A stretch of 64,000 nucleotides of DNA from Calliphora vicina (GCF_958450345.1 NC_088780.1:46120033-46184032); one strand, 5' to 3'. Numbered from the stretch's first letter, positions 22,394 to 34,930 are shown. Notes: a model not told the origin generated them from the letters alone. Program-made: numbers and translations.

Positions 22394-23601
22394 TCTATAT
22401 AAATAAAAATCAAATGTAGTTCGTTGGTAATTGCATCAGTATAGAACGGCCGGACCGATTTAGACAAATTTTTAAAATGTTGGTCATAGCCCAACTTAGG
22501 TTTTACGGAATTAAAAATTGACCACGCCCACTTTTTTCGATTTATCTAAAATCGGAAACCGGCTACATCGATTTGGGTAATTTTTTGTTTTAGTGATCAT
22601 AGTAAACCAATTTAAGTTTTTACTGAAAGAAAAATTGACCACGCAAATTTTTTTTCGATATATGTATCTAAAATCGCAGGACGCCTGGACCGATTTAACT
22701 AATTTTTTTTAATGTTCGCAATACATAGTCCGCAAACGTTTTTACATAAATAAAAATTGTCCACGTCCACTAATACGCCCACTTATTAAACACATCTGCA
22801 AAATATATCGGTCTGTGATATTTCAGACCAAAATTCGATTAAGCAAGAAAATGAGCCCGATCTGTGATCACTCATATTTCTGACCAAAAATCGATTTTTT
22901 TTATAAAAACTCAAAATATCTACATTCGCTAATAACTTGGCCAATAAACGTTTAATCAAGAAAAGGAACTCGATCTGTGATCACTCATATTTCTGACAAA
23001 AAATCGATTTTTTATATTAAAACCCACAATATCTGATATCGCTAATAACTTGGCCAATAAGCGTTTAATCAAGAATAGCAGCTCGATCTGTGATCACTCA
23101 TATTTCTGAACAAAAATGGATTTTTTATATAAAAACTCACAATATCTAAAATCGCTAATAACTTGGCCAATAAGCGATTAATCAAGAAAAGGTTCACTCA
23201 TATTTCTGAACATTAATCTATTTTTTATATAAAAAACTCACAATATCTAAAATCGCTTATAACTTGGCCAAAAAGCGTTTAATCAAGAAAAGGAGCTCGA
23301 TCTGTGATCACTCATTTTTCAGACCAGCATTCGATTACTTATATAAAAACTCGAAACATGTACATTGATTTACAGGTATTCTGTTGTTGCAAGACTTTTT
23401 TTGACAACCAACTTATGTTCTTTGTCTCTCAGTAGCGCTTCTATGTATATTTTATTCTATGTCCTATATGAATAAAAATTATCATTCAATAATGCGTTTT
23501 TTTTCTTTTTTTACCCTTTTCAAACCGCTTCTCACAAATTCACAAATCGAACACAAGCATTTTTTTAACTTGGACAGGACAACGTCTGTCGGCTCAGCTA
23601 G
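22394..23601 (+). mobile_element. Non-autonomous Helitron, sister of the 11-13 kb copy
   Basis: It opens TCTATATAAATAAAAATC-like. It carries GGACCGATTTAGACAAATTT, CATAGCCCAACTTAGG and GACCACGCCCACTTTT, as the helicase-bearing copy does. It ends TTCTCACAAA...CGAACACAAG, then ACAACGTCTGTCGGCT and CTAG followed by T (23598-23602). The inside is a tandem array instead of helicase sequence. The 5' boundary is approximate. Confidence 0.78.
22790..23345. repeat. Tandem repeat, about 113-bp unit, five copies
   Basis: The anchor TCTGTGATCACTCATATTTC recurs at 22861, 22974, 23087 and 23301. A 13-bp-shorter copy lies at about 23187. Each unit also has ATCGATTTTTTATA, AATATCTA and TAATAACTTGGCCAATAAGC. 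It lies inside the non-autonomous Helitron, where internal satellites are common. Confidence 0.85.
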
Positions 23602-23602
23602 T

Positions 23603-24183
23603 TATAAATTAAAATCGAACTATCGAATATGGTAAGCATTGATCCACGATTTACATTCCATAGGATGTCTAAAAAATTCAAAATCAACCAATTTAATGAT
23701 AAATTATTATATAATCGTAACAGATGTAGGTAATCAATTGGTCGGTTTTTGCCTAACTATATATGCTTTTTCAGTTTTTCTATTGTTGTTAATGTTGCTG
23801 TTATTCCTGTCATTGTTATTGTTATTGCTGCTGTAGTTGTTGATATTATTTGTTTGGTAAGCATTTGCTTGTATAGAATTTCCATTATTCTATGACGAGG
23901 TTAAATTGTTTGTTAAAAATTGTATTGTATTGTTAGGGAGAACAAAACTTGAAATAAACTTTCTTGTTATTCACTTCTTAGATGCATGTATTTGTTATAT
24001 AAAGCCTACGAGGACTGTACAACATTTTTTGCAATAATCCAAAACAATTTAAAAACATAAACAAATGTTTCTAAATTAAGAAAACTAATTCGTAGTACCA
24101 ACCGAATTTTGTTGCCTATCAAATGATTTTGCCTAAGTGACAGAATTTTAGAAGAGCTAACAAAAGTTTGATTGCTTCAACAA
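23603..24183. other. AT-rich DNA with an impure TTGTTA/TTGCTG run
   Basis: At about 23783-23850 a T-rich trinucleotide-like run (TGTTGTTAATGTTGCTGTTA) occurs. At 24090-24180 is a diverged copy of the left half of the next MITE. Nothing else was recognised. Confidence 0.5.
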
Positions 24184-24185
24184 TA

Positions 24186-24431
24186 CACAGAGAAAACAGA
24201 TTCGTGATAGCAACAGAATTTGTTGCCAATCGAATGATTTTGTCTTAGTGACCGAATTTTGCAGTTGTGGCTACAATATTTTGGAAGGGGCAACTAAAGT
24301 TTGGTTGCCTCAACTGAAATTCTTCTTTATCAACTGCTTTCTGTTGTTAGAACTGAAAAATTCTATGTATGCAACCGAATCATTCGATTGGCAACAAATT
24401 CGGTTGCTATCACGAATCTGTTTTCTCTGTG
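24186..24431. mobile_element. MITE, TA-flanked, 246 bp (CACAGAGAAAACAG family)
   Basis: CACAGAGAAAACAGATTCG opens the element, and its exact reverse complement closes it. Inverted homology continues about 54 bp through GTGATAGCAAC and TTGTTGCCAATCGAATGATT. TA flanks both sides. A longer relative is at 36301-37422. It looks Tc1/mariner-derived by its TA target. Confidence 0.85.
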
Positions 24432-24455
24432 TAGAATAACTTTAGTGTAGAGGTC

Positions 24456-24832
24456 TTTTTTTAAACGGCATAAAAATTGGAAAATATTTCTACACTGCTA
24501 ACTTTTTCTACGCGAATATAAAACTAAGTTGTAACAAAATAAGCCCTAAGTGACTAAAATCTGTCCACAACCTTTGATTTTATTCGTTGTTTAGAAATAT
24601 AATTTTTTTTAGATAAAAAAATATTTTTTTTTATATTTTTTTATTTTGATTTTTTTTTAAACGCCATAAAAAATTGTAAAATGAATCTACGCACACAAAA
24701 AATAAATCTACGCACATAGAAAATAAAGTTACAAACAAAACAAGCCCTAAATGATTAAAACTTGTCCACAACTTTTGCTTTTATAAACAAAAGCTAAGAC
24801 AAATATCTCCAATTTTTTATGCCGTTTTAAAA
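24456..24832. repeat. Inverted-repeat element, AAACGGCATAAAAATTGG ends
   Basis: TTTTTTTAAACGGCATAAAA on the left is mirrored at the right (ATGCCGTTTTAAAAAAAA). CCCTAAGTGACTAAAA.CTGTCCACAACCTTTG and CCCTAAATGATTAAAACTTG-type blocks recur inside as direct copies. The target duplication is unclear. Confidence 0.55.
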
Positions 24833-24839
24833 AAAAATA

Positions 24840-25695
24840 AACAAGTAAGATCAAGCCCGACCATATAATACCCTACACTAAGTAAATGAGCAAAATCATT
24901 TTTCTTTTAAAATTTCAATTATTTATTTTCGTGAATGAATTTAGGAGGAGTGATATGATTATGGACCGATCGCCATGAAACTATATCTTGTTATTTAAGT
25001 CTATATGAAAGTTATTCGTGTTTAATTTTATATGTATACCAACATTTTTAAGAGATTTATGCTCGTTAAAGTGATTTTCGGAAATGGGCCTTATATGGGA
25101 GCTATGACTAATTATGAACCGATCGCCATGAAATTTGGTTGTATTATTTATGTCTATATGAAAGTTATTTTATGTGTATACCAACATTTTTAGGTGATTT
25201 ATGCACGTTAAAGTGATTTTCGGATGCGGGTCTTATATTGGAGCTATGACTAATTATGGACCGATCATAATAAAATTTGGTGACATGAATTTCGTATATA
25301 TAAAACTAATTTGGAGCAAAATTTGTGTAGATACCTATATAAATTAAACATTTATGACCGATCAAGTCCAATTTCGGGACGACATTTGTATGGGGGCTAG
25401 GTGAAATAATGGACCGATTTCTGCCAGTTTCAGTAGGCTTCGTCCTTAGGCCAAAACAATTATATGTACCGAATTTTATCCAAATATCTTCAAGAGTACG
25501 ACTGTACTCTGCGCACAAGGTTTACATGGACAGCCAGCAGACCAGCCAGCCAGACGGACATCGTTTAATCAATTCAGAAAGTGATTCTAAGTCGATCGGT
25601 ATACTTTAAGGTGGGTGTTAGACTAATATTTTTGGGCGTTACAAACATCTGCACAAACGCATTAACCCTCCACACTATGGTGGTGTAGGGTATAA
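24840..25695 (-). mobile_element. DINE-1-like repeat
   Basis: It starts ACAAGTAAG...CAAGCCCGACCATATAATAC and ends CTATGGTGGTGTAGGGTATA, with an internal CAGCCAGCAGACCAGCC/GACGGACA tract. Collinear with 17366-18119 but with an extra internal duplicate (TATGGGAGCTATGACTAATTATG blocks at 25097 and 25235). Confidence 0.85.
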
Positions 25696-26274
25696 AAATT
25701 TCGAAATTTTGTTAATAAATTGTTTTTTTAGCCAAAAAAAAAATATATTTTTAAAACAGGTTTCAGTCGCACTTAAATGTAATTTTATTTCGGAGTTTCG
25801 GTTTTTTTAGATTATTCAGTAAGTTAAGCCGTTTTTGAGTTACGCGAATATATGTTGTGCAACCACCTCCATTTTCGAAATAACGGTATATCTCGAAAAG
25901 GGTTAGTTAGGATTCAGCGTACTCGAATTAGGTTAACCCGGCGGGTGCCCCGCTTGACAGAAAAAAAATACAGTGTTAGTGATTCAATTACAAAATATTT
26001 GAAACCAGTTTAAAGTCTAATAAATACATATGGGCAATTCCACGATAATGACAACCACGACTGAAAAAACGCTTATTACAACATTTTAAGGGAAAAAATA
26101 ATAGTTTAAACTGACTATATTTAATTGTTTAATCTAATTGGTATGATTTAGGCTAAACTAAGCTCCCAATTAGCTGTAGTTTGCAATGAATTTTATTGTT
26201 TTTTTGTTATTATGAAATTGTTTATTGAAACCGAATATATTTTATTTACAGAATATATGTATATTGTTTTACTA
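25696..26274. other. No gene; small GC-rich patch
   Basis: A GC-richer stretch at about 25860-25965 (AACCCGGCGGGTGCCCCGCT) stands out from its surroundings but matches nothing I know. The rest is AT-rich. Confidence 0.45.
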
Positions 26275-26277
26275 TAA

Positions 26278-26777
26278 AGCTGAATTCACCCATGAGTTTC
26301 TGAAACATTTTTTGTTCGGAACATTTTTTTTTTATATGTGGTTTGACGTTCTATTTTTGAGAGAGACTTCAACCATAGCAGAACAAGCAAGGTACAATTA
26401 TTAGAAAGTACGTTCTCAATTATACATTCCCTATAACGTCAAACAAAAGAAAATTAGCAAAAAACAAAACGAAATGTCTAAGACAAAAAAAAATAATTAA
26501 ACAAATTTTTGTGTATTTACTTTTTTTCCTAAAATATTCAATTCAAATAAAATTTTTTCCAAATAAATATGTGTTAGTTTTAATATAACGTGCAAAACAT
26601 TGAGAAAACAAAATAAAAAGTGATTAGAGTAAATGCGTTATTTGACGTTGTAGGGGTAAATATTGAAAACTCTCCCTAATAATTGTACCTTGTTGGTTCT
26701 ACCATGACTTCAACTACATATAAAAAAAAATTGTTCCGAACAAAAAATGTTTCAGAAACTCATGGGTGAATTCAGCT
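26278..26777. mobile_element. Harbinger-like MITE, 500 bp
   Basis: AGCTGAATTCACCCATGAGT opens it and the exact reverse complement closes it. Inverted homology continues about 70 bp (CTGAAACATTTTTTGTTCGG) and then weaker to about 130 bp. TAA flanks both sides (26275-26277, 26778-26780). It has no coding capacity. The TWA-type duplication suggests PIF/Harbinger, but TTAA with one mismatch is an alternative reading. Confidence 0.75.
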
Positions 26778-26780
26778 TAA

Positions 26781-28430
26781 GAGAAAAATCTATCAAAAAA
26801 TCTATAAATTTTATGTATTATAAAATCATCCAAAGATTGCTTTTATTTAACTATGACGGATTGTAAAGGAAAAATATTTGGTTTAGTGTAAGAAATTAAA
26901 AGAAACATAACGCTTCTCACGATTCGCAAATGTTTCCATATTTCTACATGTACCTCAAAATTACTTCCGTTATATGTCACGTACGATATACCCTTATTTC
27001 GCACTATATATTTTACAACAATGTTTCGAAAGAACTTATTATTTTTTTAAAAAATATAGTACTCTCAGAATGGAACATAAAGATCAAATTATTTTTCAGA
27101 TACTCTTATATTTGCCAAATACATTCCATTCTACAAATGTCAAGTACGATGACATGGAATTACCCATATTTGAATTGAAACTATTTAGGAAACTCTTTTT
27201 TTCTGTAAATCAATCAAATTAATGAAAAAAATCGCTTGTAAGTTTCAAATCATACTTTTAAAATGAATAGTCAACCGATATATGTCACTATCCATTTGAA
27301 TTAATTTTCAACGATTCCCCAAAATTTGTCCACATATGCGTATGATTAATATGCAGCATCCACAATAACGAAATATCACTCATACGGTCAACTTTATTTA
27401 ATATTAATTTATTATCACTCACACGCATTTGATATAGATTTATTATTCCAAAAAAATGCATTGCGTACAACTAGGAGTTTCCTTATTATTTTAAAATAAT
27501 TCTCTCAAATTCTAACAAAAATACTATTTTAAAAGAATAAATCTTCTAAAATTATTAAACCACCCTCACTAATACATGCAAACATTGTTACATATTAAGT
27601 ACAAGTACAATAGTTGAACTTTTGTACGAATTTAATCTGAAATTGTTTTTTTGTGAGTGTGCAACAAAATTGTTTACAATTGAGGTTAGTTTGATATTTT
27701 TTTTTGCTTTTTTTATCAGTTTGTATTTATTGAGTTTAAGTTTTCACCATTTTCCACAATGTAGTCTGATGTTTATGCACACATTAAAGTAGTTACTTAT
27801 TTGAAACAAAAACTTTTGTAAGATAATATTAATATGTAGGTGATGTTGTTATCAAAATTAATTTAAAGTTGTTAAATAATATGAAAAAATTAAAAGTCAT
27901 AGTTCTTAACCTTATAATCTTTGTAAACAAGTATGTAATATGTTACAACATTTATTAAGCTATTACCATAGTATACATCAGTTGAGCTATTCAACTTGAA
28001 ATGTTAAATTGTTAAATATTGTAAAAGTAAAATTACACACCCTCTTTCCAAGCTTCAAAAAAATCTGTCCACTAGCCTTGAACGTTCCTACTGTGCACAG
28101 TTAGATTTCCTCTATACCATACTTCGAGTAGCCCTGAAGTAAAATAAATTATATTTATGCAATTATATGTAAATTTTAGTATAAACCATATATAAACAAA
28201 AATGTCAAACACAAACTAAGTACTTAAACAAAACAAATTCCCAATTTCCTTTTTTAATACAATAAAATTAATTGTTTTAAAACTTACTAACGTGTTTTTG
28301 TTTAATTAATATACATGTCAGAAAAATAAAATAATCACATGCAAATAAGTACATACATATGTTCTTATATACTTATAATGATAACCTTATTAATAAGCAA
28401 AACTTAAATATTTAATTAAAACATTTAGAA
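26781..28430. other. AT-rich DNA, nothing recognised
   Basis: Several 60-82-codon frames overlap in different frames with no recognisable protein. I found no paired repeats. Confidence 0.55.
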
Positions 28431-28435
28431 TAACA

Positions 28436-29430
28436 AACAAGTAAGAAAGTATGGTCGTTCAATCACGACCATATGATACCCTATACTGAGTAAAAGGAGC
28501 AAAAACCTTTTTCACTTAACATTGCAATAATTTATTTTCATAAGTGAATTTCTGAAATGGGCCTTATTTGGAAGCTATGACCAATTATGTAACGATCGTC
28601 ATCAAATTATGCCGTGAAAATTATTTCTACAGTGAATGTCACTTAAAATCGTACACCATCGTAGTCAAATTTTATTCATTAGTTTTAGAAAGTTGATGTT
28701 TTGGAAATATTTTAAAATGCTATTATTATATTGTGTGTGCTATTACCTATCAGAAAATTGGGTATAATTTTAAATGCCCTTATCCACAAATAAAAAAATT
28801 GGGTAAGACTTTCAATGCCCAGAATATCAACGCTTCATTTAAAATCGTAAAGGCACTAAAAAAATAGCAAATGATACCCTACAAAGTATTAGGATTATTT
28901 AATATTAACATTTTTTTTAATTTTTAAAGTTTTAATTATAATTTAATATAATTGTACGAATTTAAGTGAAATATGAATTTTGTGATGTTCTTTAATTTCC
29001 ATCAATATTTTTTTTAACGAAATGAGGTTTTGTTAACTTTTTTGTTGAAATACATATTTTTTGTTCCAATTAATAAAATGACTTTTAATTTTTTATATAA
29101 TCACCTATTATTGCCTGTATAATTTCATAATATTTAAAAAAATTAATATGTTGTACGATTTTGAGTGACACTCACTGTATATTAAACTTATTACTGTTAA
29201 ATTTTATTTGGATACCATTTTTTTAAGAGATTTATGCTCGTTAAAGTGACTTTCGGAAGTGGGCCTTGTATGAGAGCTATGACCAATTACGGACCGATCG
29301 CCATGAAATTTGGTCGCGTGATTTGTTTCTATATACTAAACATGGGAGCTATGGTCTATTATGAATCGATCAGCTCAAAATTTTTATGTGCGCTTGTACA
29401 TATTTGTATATAAATCTTATATCGTCCCCT
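28436..29430 (-). mobile_element. DINE-1-like copy split by a Tc1-like MITE
   Basis: It begins ACAAGTAAGAAAGTATGGTC...ACGACCATATGATACCC and continues with TTTGGAAGCTATGACCAATT. After the insertion at 28630-29177 it resumes with TTTTATTTGGATACC, GATTTATGCTCGTTAAAGTG and GGACCGATCGCCATGAAATT. The microsatellite and 5' end are missing. Confidence 0.7.
28630..29177. mobile_element. Tc1-like MITE, TA-flanked, 548 bp
   Basis: Inverted ends CAGTGARTGTCACTYAAAAT continue to TCGTACA (about 27 bp). TA flanks both sides (28628-28629, 29178-29179). The interior is AT-rich with a second ATTTAAAATCGTA motif at about 28838-28850. No transposase is present. Confidence 0.85.
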
Positions 29431-30648
29431 CAATAAAACAATAGTGTATAAGCATATACACCATTTTTTTTATTGCATAATAAGAATCAACATAACTGAT
29501 TCTATATGTGGTCAAAATTTGGTGAAATTCTACTTCCACAAAGTGGGCCAAAAGATCAATAGAAATATTACTTTTGTTCTAGATGTCTACTAACACAAAC
29601 ATTTTAAACAAAATGACATATCGGTCATAAAAATCGGTCGATTTCAATTTTACAAAATAATATGTGCTTACATTTTTATATGTGTTTTGTTATTGTAATC
29701 AATAATATCGAACTAACCATTTTTGAGTAATAATTACTTATGTGGAGAAACGTCCAAAAAAATTCACAATTCTACTTAAAAATTTAAAAAAAACAGCTCC
29801 ATAGAATTTAAAATTTGGACCATATTTGTACTACTGAAACCACAATACATCAAAATTATGTATTGGTTTAAAAAGCCTGTAATTTTTTTAGATTTTGTTG
29901 CCCTGTCTTATCCATTAAAATTTTATACCAAAATGAAATCTTAAAATTCCACCAAATTTTACATTTTGAAAAAAATTTTTAAACAAATTTTCAAAAATTT
30001 AAAAACAAACAGTTTCGATTCTACTAAACACTGAAACGCCAATTTAAACGGTTGTAGCTAACATAAGTAAGCATAGGAATTTGACTAGAACTTGGCGTAT
30101 TTCGAGGAAATTTTAAAAATTATTTCATAAAAATACATTTCGTAACCTATTTCCTAATATTTTATTTCAGATTATTTTCTTCGGTTGCTAATTTAAGAGA
30201 TCGTAACTTTAAAATTCTAGATGCATACTCTAAAAATTATAAAAAAATGTAAAATATACAAAATTTGTTTGATAATATACATTTTTTGTACTCTACTGAA
30301 CCATGATTATTACAAAAATAATACATTTTTTACTAGGACATATTTAACCAGGGTTCCGGAAAAACTAACATGATTTTGAAAAAATAATTAGGCACACAAA
30401 ATGTAAAATTCATACGCATTGGGAAAATGTTAAAATTACTTAAAGACATTTTAAATTAAATCAAATTTTATCAACAAATTATTTTTTTTGCAAATTTTTT
30501 AAAAAGACACCACAATATTGTTTCCCATTTCGGGAAACAATATTTTGAAATTAAGAGTATATGATGGATTTGTTATGAACTACGCCAATTTATAAGGTAT
30601 TCACATCGATTTTTATTTCGATTTCAATAAAAAGCGATTATTTCCTTA
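29431..30648. other. AT-rich DNA, nothing recognised
   Basis: There is no protein-like frame and no repeat with a partner in the window. Confidence 0.5.
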
Positions 30649-30656
30649 GTACATAC

Positions 30657-32193
30657 TAGGGTATTCATACAACTAATGATCGTTCGATTAATCGAATAAT
30701 TTCTTACGAATAATTATTCGAACAACTTAAAAATGGCCATTTTCGAACAACGAATAATTCGAACAATTTTATGTAGAATAATCGAATAAAACGAATAAAT
30801 GTTCATATATATTTAAATTTATTAAATTGCTTGAAATTGTTCATAATTTCAAACTTAAATAATAATGACTCACAAAAATTGTATTTTTACTGAAATTCGA
30901 CAAATAACTAAAGACAAAGGGACTTTCGATCACTGTAGATGAGTGTTCCGATAGCTCCTTCTATAAATATATAAATATTACTGCAAGAAGTTACAATTCT
31001 AAAAACAAATATTTAATAAATCGAATGATAAACACAAATATTGCAAACTAACGTTTTGTTGCAAGAAAATCATGGAGTTCGTCTTATACATGATTTTGAA
31101 CATCGTTGATCATCTTTGTCTAACATGGTAATAAACTTTTTACATTGTAAATGCGTCAATCATGCACTGACAATGATATCAAACTTTGGACAGATTCCCT
31201 TAATTGTGTAATTGCCCAAGACCACTTTATTAAGTAAAGATTCGGCAAAGTTGATAGAGCTTGATGTATAATACAATTTGTTATAAATAATTTAGAAATA
31301 GTGAATAATTAATTCACTAAAGAATTAGTTACTCAATTTAAAACTCGAATTAAGGAACGACATAAAAAAGTTCTTAATACGTTTATATTGTATTTGAATT
31401 GATGATCATGTCCAACTAGCTCAATTTTTTTAAAGCATAGCTCCAAAAGGGAAACTAAAGGGTTTGCTAGTCAATTGTTTTGTAGATTGTTCGGGAGTTA
31501 ATCTGATCAGAATATTTCTGATGAAAATTTAATGATGGACTTTGTTTTCGAATGTTTTTTAACATTATCATTACTTGAATTGTTAACTTTAACGTTATTT
31601 TTTGCTTTTCTTTAACAATAAAATATTAAAAAACTGACATCAAAACTTCATACTTTATTTTTTTAAAAAATTTAAATTATTCGAATAATTCGATTAATTT
31701 TAAACTAGTGATCGAATTATTCGAACAAGTTAAAATCTGTTATTCGAATTATTCGTTTTATTCGAACAAGAGAAAAATCGAACAATTCGAATACTCTAAT
31801 ATATACTCGTATTTAACTAAATGTGTGATTTTCCCATTTTTAATTTACAGATTTTTTAGCTGTAATCTGGATATTGACAAAAATAAATTTATACTCATTT
31901 TTTAATTTTATTGAAAGCCAAAAATACTGAATCCTTTCAAGTCCTCAATAATTTATATTTTAATCCTGAAGAGAAATATTAAAAAAAATCAAAATAAAAT
32001 AACTTTAACGTTATTTTTTTGTTTTTCTTTAACAATAAAATATTAAAAAAATCGACATCAAAACTTCATTCTTTACTTTTTTAAAAAAAATTTTAATTAT
32101 TCGAATAATTCTATTAATTTTAAACTTGTGGTCGAATTATTCGAACAAGTTAAAATCTCTTATTCTTATTATTCGAATAATTCGAATACCCTA
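30657..32193 (+). mobile_element. hAT element with ATTCGAATAATTCG arrays and a duplicated right end
   Basis: The left end is TAGGGTATTC, followed by an array of TTCGAATAAT/ATTCGAACAA motifs (30680-30800). Two right ends follow: GAATACTCTA at 31798 and GAATACCCTA at 32193. Both are followed by ATATATAC and preceded by the same block (TAACGTTATTTTTTG...ATTCGAACAAGTTAAAATCT). The left flank is GTACATAC, only partly like ATATATAC. A second truncated family member is at 7958-8468. Transposase remains lie inside. Confidence 0.8.
30895..31580 (+). pseudogene. hAT transposase remnant
   Basis: LSITVDECSDSSFYKYIN followed by ITARSYNSK (about 30920-31010) matches the start of the hAT catalytic core, S-L-T-V-D-E-W-T-D, where D is the first catalytic acid. 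Farther on come DNDIKLWTDSLNCVIAQDHF (about 31165-31230), FTKELVTQFKTRIKERHKKV (about 31313-31372), CPTSSIFLKHSSKRET (about 31410-31457) and FASQLFCRLFGS (about 31463-31498). At least six stops and several frameshifts break it, and the N-terminal BED finger and the C-terminal dimerisation part are not visible. It is inactive. Confidence 0.8.
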
Positions 32194-32200
32194 ATATATA

Positions 32201-32584
32201 CACTCTAAAAAATGCATGTAAATCTACTACTATAAATTAAGTAAGTTTTCATGTAAAATTACACAATATGCGTAAATTTAAGCACATACTTTTTTCTGCA
32301 AAAATTAAACAAAATGTATTTTCGAATTGTATAATATACTAGGCATTTTATGTTTAAAATTACATATATTGTGCATAAATTGAAGTTTTACAAATAAAGT
32401 GTGTAAAATAATTTAAAAGTTTAATATACATTTGTCAATATTTTATTTCTAAAAAAACAAAAACTATTTGTTATCAAAAAAAATATTTAAATTTATACAC
32501 AACATGTATTTTTACTCTACTTATAGAAGGAGAAAAGTTTCCTACTATTAATATAGGAAATTTACATGAAAATTTGTAATAGTG
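32201..32584. mobile_element. MITE, TA-flanked, 384 bp
   Basis: CACTCTAAAAAATGCATGTA on the left pairs imperfectly with CACTATTACAAATTTTCATG (reverse complement) on the right, about 30 bp. TA stands on both sides (32199-32200, 32585-32586). The interior is AT-rich and noncoding. It directly abuts the hAT right end. Confidence 0.55.
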
Positions 32585-32586
32585 TA

Positions 32587-34930
32587 TAAGTATTTAAAAA
32601 CTTGATTTATAAAGGCTTCAAAGAATGTTTCTAAAAAATATAAATTCTTGAACAATTACGTAGTTCCGAAAACGATAATTTCATGTAAAATTCATTAAAT
32701 AAAGAATTACTTCAGAACTGTTCCATCAAAGAGATATTGGTTTCAAAGTAACGATTTCGAACAGAAATCTAATTGATGCGAGAAATGGCTTTTAAAACTT
32801 GAAAAAATATTTTTGCTGTTTTTCTGTATAACAAATTTTCTCGAAAGTGTAGGGTATAAACAGCAATATCCATATTTATATAGGCCTTATATTACAATTC
32901 CACGTATTTATTTTAGTGTAATATAAACACGTTTACAACATCAAATATTCATGCTAAACCTAACGATATATACCAGTTGGTCACGTCTTCAAGGCATCCC
33001 CAATTGTAGAGATATGAGAGACAGCCAGAACAATTCATCAATGTCTCTTGCCAACAAATGTCGCAAAAATCGTGGACGACTAAAAGAGAATCAATTCCGC
33101 ATTCAGTTACCAAAAAAAAAAACGTTAAGCTTTTAGTTGACATAAGAACAGAATTGTCTTTCATAAATCGTCAAACACAATGTTGTCTACGACGATTTGG
33201 CTATATGGGATATTATATAATACAATTACATAATTGTATGTATTTTTGTTAATACATGTGTTAGCAACCATTAAGAATAACTGAACATGACTACAGGGAA
33301 CAATACGCAACAACGTAACTAATATTTATAAAGCCAACACTTATTCAAATTTGCCAAAATATTTTCCTGTTATATTACATATTTTTTTTTTCACTAGACA
33401 CACATTTTTAACCCACAAAACAAAATAATTTACTTCCCGTATTAAATGTTGATAACAAAAAAAGTAAAATAGACCGTAACTCGTATTCACAAAAACATAT
33501 ATAAATTAAGGCTCTTATCTAACCATGCAAATAACCCATCATCAATTATTCTAGTTAAACATTAATTTCAAATTCTCATACTGTTTGAATCCTGTACGTT
33601 TTTCATCCTCAAAATATTCAAATAAATTTATTTAACCTGTTTGTTTTAGATTCATTACAAAATATGCAAAATGTTCAAAACAATATTTCAATACACACAT
33701 TATTTCCTACATTTTACTTGTTGGCATGAAAATGAGTGTGTGAATATGTGAGATACGAATGTTTAGGTACCCGCTAGTTTCTATGTATAAATTGGCCCCT
33801 TTATGATCTGAAATTGACTCTTTAGAACTGGTGAAAGGACTGTCCATATGTTATCTATTTAATTTAGGATTCATATTATCAATAACCGCACTTAGCTAAT
33901 CAATTGACTTGTACGGCCCCAGAACTACTAGGTAAAGTTTCTATACTTATGTACATTAGGATGGCCCTTATTAACAACATTTTCGATGCTCCCAAGGACT
34001 GTCATAGCAGGGGTCAAAGTAGCATACATTAACAAAACACAAGCATTTATTTTTCATTTATCAATATATGTTTTAATATAAAACACAAACATTTTCCGAC
34101 ATAACTTGATACCAAAAAAAAAACATTAGTACATCTCAAATCCCAAATGTTACATTTGCAAAATATTTTTTAAATGAAATTTTCAAAAAATTAATTAAAT
34201 TCTTCATCCTAATGTAAATGCTTAAGCAAACAAATACAAGTGTGCGTGCTTAATACTACGCATCAAATATTCTAATGTTACCATAATGCATCATGATGAA
34301 AATTTGTGGCAAAATGTATATTTATACAGAGTGTTCCAAAATATACGCATGCCGCCATTTGGTTTACTCATGAGAGAAAATTATTTTTCATTGTTAAACA
34401 AAATAAATTTTCAAAATAATGTGGCCCGATATACTATTCCACATATAATTTATGATTCAATAAAAATAATAACAATCAAAAGGAAAAAAATTGTGTTTTC
34501 TATTTAATTCAAATCATGGGGCTCCCGTTATGCATATGCTACACATATAAGTGTACGCAAATTTAACATGTACAAAATAAGTTGTTAAAGTTAAAGATAC
34601 CACTTCTCAATATTAAAATTATTTTGGCTTTATCTATTATCGATGTGGGTTAAAGGTTTTCCTTTAAACCACATCCCTTTCAAATTTAAATTAGTATAAT
34701 TCTGAAATCATCCATTGATAAAGAAAATAAACCTGAACGTTGTTGATAGTGAAGGATTATATTGTAGTTTGTGAAAATCAATCATGAAAATCATGTTCTT
34801 TACAGATGACCTCTGAAACTATCCTTATGTGTTTCGAAACATAGTACTTATTCTTCACAATATATAGATTCAACGCACCTAAAGAAGCGGATTTTGAGCT
34901 CATTTTTCTGTAGAGCAAAATCTGTTGAAT
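32587..34930. other. AT-rich DNA without recognised gene
   Basis: Small frames at 32951-33252 overlap on both strands and are not recognised. At 33957-34020 ATTAGGATGGCCCTTATT and TTTTCGATGCTCCCAAG resemble 48604-48640, a minor dispersed repeat. Confidence 0.5.

Noticed and set aside
34286..34507. 73-codon frame near 34.3 kb
   Set aside because: Unrecognised, single short frame with AT-driven composition.
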